The notes beneath the pieces were generated by a model that saw only the letters and a program-made list of their open reading frames with translations, did no database searches and was not told where the DNA came from. A program made the translations under genes and the position numbers. Below are positions 60,440 through 64,000 of a stretch of 64,000 bases of DNA, in pieces. The stretch is from Siphlonurus alternatus (Eukaryota; Arthropoda; Insecta; Ephemeroptera; Siphlonuridae): contig OX463780.1 of the NCBI GenBank assembly GCA_949825025.1, positions 30,532,118 to 30,596,117 on the forward strand. Direction: 5' to 3'. Every line of letters begins with the position of its first letter. Position 1 is the stretch's first letter.

Positions 60440-60765
60440 TATATATGTACATACATACCTCTAGCTAGGAAGAGATTAAGCTAAGCTTCTAAATGGCAAA
60501 ACTCACATTGTATTTTTTTTCTCTCTCTCTTTTTGCCTAAGTGACGTAGAAAATACAGATAATACTTTGTTAAGTACGTTTTTTATTTGCATATGGGAGG
60601 TTGCTTGCTATGGGTTAGTCCCCTATACTAAAGTATATGGCAAGCTATTGTACAGTAATGACCTGACCTAATAGCATGCCATTCTTATGGTCATCTATAA
60701 AAGGTGATTCAAGGGTCATTGGGGGATTAGGCATCAAATTTACAACACACCTTCTGCATTAAGAG
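60440..60765 (+). promoter_or_regulatory. Promoter-like island: nuclear-receptor repeat and TATA box
   Basis: TGACCTGACCTA at 60659-60670 is an overlapping tandem of the nuclear-receptor half site (AGGTCAGGTCA on the other strand). TATAAAAG follows at 60696-60703, and a start near 60725-60730 would be plausible. No ORF or clear exon follows on the plus strand. Confidence 0.35.
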
Positions 60766-60769
60766 AAGC

Positions 60770-62600
60770 AATTTTTTTTTTTAAAAAATGTAATATTATA
60801 CATCATCCAATTTATACTAAATGTATTTTTTTTTCTCGTTGCATTTTTTTTTAAAGAAATATTTTTCAAAACATTATTTTGATATTGAATTTACAGAAAA
60901 AAAATAACATTCAAATACAAATCGATGTTTCTATATACTTAAGTCATATGTGCTATATTTTACCACAGTTTTTATATAAATATATGTCTCTATTGTATAT
61001 TGTAAATAAATTTAAAATATTGTTTCAATAGTTTTAAGAGCAAACGATTATGAACTTTAATGAAATATGATGCAAGGTTCATTGCTCACTGATGTCATCA
61101 TCATATAAATTAATTTATATTGAAGAAAATTTTTATTTAAAATATAATTCTTTCAGGGCTATAATATTATTTTATATTAAATTTTAAATATAGTTTTTTT
61201 ATTTGTTATTAATATATACATCGACAATATGAAATTATTATGTAAATCTCAGCTGCAAATACAATATCTGTCAACTGTGAATTAATCATAATAGAAATAA
61301 AATTAATTTTAAAATTAAATTTATTAACTTCTTATTTAGCATCTTATTTTTTCCCAATTTCTTTACATTACCAATTAAACTGTTTATTATAATTCAATTT
61401 TTAAATGCCTTAGTTTTTAAAATTAGAGTGAAATGCCTCAATTTATCACGAATTAAAAATCACAGGAGCACAACCATCGAATTACATCATGAGTGTTGAA
61501 TAAATGTGTCCACCTTTTAGTGAAAGCTAGAAATATTTTATTAATAGTTTCGCCCCTAAACAAAATATTTTAACATTTAACATACAAGTTATTTACAATC
61601 TTTGGACAATATACAAGAAGCATGAATTGCAAGTACGTGATGAAATACCCACCCCTGTCTTTCAAAATTCCTTTCAAAATAAATAAATAAATAAAATAAG
61701 TGAAAAATAAACTCTAGACAAAGTAGACATTGAAGAAAAAAAAATATAAAAATAAATATATTGATTCATGCAGTGATCGAATAATATATGAAATAGCATA
61801 CCAAAATTAATTAATACAAAACGCAAAGAAATTAAAATTGATTTATTTCAAAAAATATAATATTAAGAAATCAATCTTCATTACATTCTTCAAATAACAG
61901 TCGTATATTCAAATAAACTATGCACTGTACTCTATTAACTGAATTATTTATTTCGAACGTATTATATTGCATACAGTGAAAATTTAAAAGGATAGAAATT
62001 TATGGCTTATTAGCAATACAAACAAGATTTTGTTCAATCTAAAGCCTCAATGCAAGGTATTGTATCTATATGCTTGACTTGTGAAATTGAGTGAATTATT
62101 TTTTGTTCACAGATTTGAATCAAATCACATCCTTTCACTCCAAATTGTTTAATTACATTTTATACTGTCTATAAGACAAATTTTCTTTGCTATATTTTTT
62201 TAGACAGCGCGTTTTTGGGTTTAAAACAGATTTATATATTTTGCTTTTTTTCATTATGAAATGACAAAGAGAAGTGGAAGTTACGAATTAATTTAGTAAT
62301 TTTCCATATATAAAATAAATTATTATTAGAATAAAATTAAAATCTCTTTGGCTTGAACCTATTAACTATGTTACTAATATAAATATGGAATGACACTACA
62401 AAAATAAACATTGCGTCTAATGTGCAGCGTTTCCTAAAAATATATTATTTAGTAATTAATAACAACATTAAAACAGAAAGCTAAATGAATTAATAAGTTT
62501 AATTTAATTATTCAATTGGAAAAATCTAAGCCTTTTGGTATTGCCCCTCTTTTTTTTAATATCATGGAACACATAAAAATAATTTACCTTTATTTTATTC
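60770..62600. other. AT-rich desert
   Basis: Nothing supported. Confidence 0.6.
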
Positions 62601-62605
62601 AATTG

Positions 62606-62815
62606 ACAACCTGCATGCAAATTGTATTAATGCAGTCATCGATAGAAGACCCTGCATTTTATATCGAAAATATTTTTTTATAAATTTTTAATTTCTAACA
62701 ACACTAAGTTAAGATCATACTGCAAAACGCTGTAACGTCATAGTCATGTAAAGCTAAAACAGGCAAACAAAGGTGAGAAAATTTACGAGAATGACGTCAG
62801 ATGGTTCAGATAATG
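62606..62815. mobile_element. Dispersed TIR element, copy 3 (partial)
   Basis: Begins GACAACCTGCATGC like the other copies and contains CTGCAAAACGCTGTAACGTC then ATAGTCATGTAA, matching copy 2 closely, plus TGACGTCA at 62792-62799. The right-hand terminal block of copies 1 and 2 was not found, so it is truncated or rearranged. Confidence 0.65.
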
Positions 62816-62819
62816 TATA

Positions 62820-63870
62820 TTTTTTATATTAATCTCGATTGAAGTTGTATTGCTTGGGTGCTTGGTCTTATAATATACGGCTAATTCTTAAAAACAAATC
62901 AAGAAGAAAAGTTTGAAGTTGTAAGAGACCCCCCAAAATGATATATTATGTGTGAAATACAACATGTTATTTAACTTGGGGTACTGCATGTGATTACGAT
63001 GGTAGAATAAAAACGAATAACTCATTTTATCACGATTGCTGAAAAAGCGACCAACTCTTTTCATTGCGAAACTGCAGAGTTAGTCTTTGATGAAACACCA
63101 TCAATATATATACATTGCATATAAACAAAACATGATATCATAACCCTTACGGGTTAAGCCAGCAGCATTACTACCTCATCCATGTTCCAGTGAAACTTTT
63201 TTCTGTTTTTTAGTGAGATGTTATTTTAAGTAGTAAGGATTCCTAGAACGCACGTACCGAAAACATAACGAAATTTAAGCATGTGTCCACTATTAAATGT
63301 TGTCGTTTGATTCCATTACTTGCGTGTTCTCTATTCTATCTCATTAAAACAAAAGAAAATATTATGTAAAAATCGCAAGGATCATCTGAAAAGACAACAA
63401 TTATGATGGTTATTTTAAAGAGTAATCAAATGTTTTAACATGTTATTATATTAAAATTGGTACAAAATATTATTTTTTAGTCTAATGGACTTGCATTTCC
63501 ATTTCAGTTTTTTTCAAAAACTCGATTTCTCAACAACATTTATTTAGAATATCAATTTAATACAAAATTTTGTCTACTACCTTAAGGCAACGTGAATTAT
63601 ATCATTATAATATATTGCAACTTCAATTTTACAACTTTACTATGCATATTTAATATAATATAATATATGTGTCTAAAATATAATTATTTTTAACTTTCCT
63701 ATCATTGCTCTTTGGTTTAGAGAATCATTTTATTTCATAAAAACTGATATTTTGTTAAATAAATATAGTTGAGTAAAAAAAACTGACGAGACATATAGTA
63801 TACAAATATAACAATAATATTAGCAATGATATCATAGATTTTTAAGTCACTGAGTTCTATTTGTTATGTA
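62820..63870. other. AT-rich non-coding sequence
   Basis: Slightly balanced at 63100-63260; no signal recognised. Confidence 0.5.
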
Positions 63871-63879
63871 TTTTTATTG

Positions 63880-64000
63880 ATAACATTAAGAATACATTCC
63901 TACCAAGGCCTGAAGCCTTACGTGTAGGTGCTGGTGTATAGTACAGTACAAATATAGTACATTCTAAATGAGTTCAGCAGAAAAATTAAATTTAAACCAG
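63880..64000 (-). mobile_element. LINE 3' UTR, second copy, running off the window
   Basis: Repeats the block at 57475-57600: AAGAATACATTCCTACCAAG, CCTGAAGCC, then a GTAGGTGCTGGTGTA block, then GAGTTCAGCAGAAA and TTAAATTTAAAC. Read on the minus strand it ends TTATCAATAAAAATAC, an A-rich 3' end with AATAAA. The coding part, if any, lies beyond 64000. Confidence 0.7.

Overview
The window is a very AT-rich (by eye about 70-75% A+T) piece of a eukaryotic nuclear genome. I found no intact protein-coding gene, tRNA or rRNA gene. Long di- and tetranucleotide microsatellites, poly-A/T runs, short inverted-repeat transposons, a decayed LINE, a SINE with a 5S-rRNA-derived head and GT-AG exon-like segments all point to an animal. 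An arthropod, perhaps an insect, is my best guess, but no species can be named from what is here.

Layout. About three dozen short GC-richer islands of 100-400 bp stand in AT-rich desert. Several look like promoters or enhancers: GC boxes, CCAAT boxes, and NRF1-, E2F-, ETS-, RFX-, T-box- and CRE-like sites, often beside (GA)n/(CT)n tracts. This is what a large regulatory or intronic domain looks like. On the minus strand three exon-like segments with good splice consensus lie in order: 52500-52168 (possible 5' UTR exon), 45857-45817 and 25632-25548. They could be parts of one transcript with introns of several kb to about 20 kb. The protein is not recognisable.

The outstanding structure is a 5.2 kb compound inverted-repeat element at about 31148-36312, flanked by a perfect 13-bp direct repeat. 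Each 1.4 kb arm starts with five copies of an exact 147-bp tandem repeat and ends with a 355-bp palindrome. A second complete inverted-repeat element of 1.4 kb is nested in the middle, with its own ends, its own tandem repeat and an exon-like core. A decayed third copy of the arm palindrome has been expanded by a (TTTAA)n array. A CCAAT/GC-box promoter-like segment with a possible 67-bp intron begins within about 45 bp of its right end.

Other mobile elements: an old 1.1 kb inverted repeat (8370-9462); short inverted-repeat elements at 10467, 12970, 28462 and 40560; a family with three dispersed copies (11558, 56463, 62606); a LINE 3' end with recognisable reverse-transcriptase ORF C-terminus (57726-57884) and a second 3' end at the window edge; and the 5S-headed SINE (59279-58925). 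The 8-bp palindrome TGACGTCA occurs nine times, far above chance, and five of the nine lie inside inverted-repeat elements.
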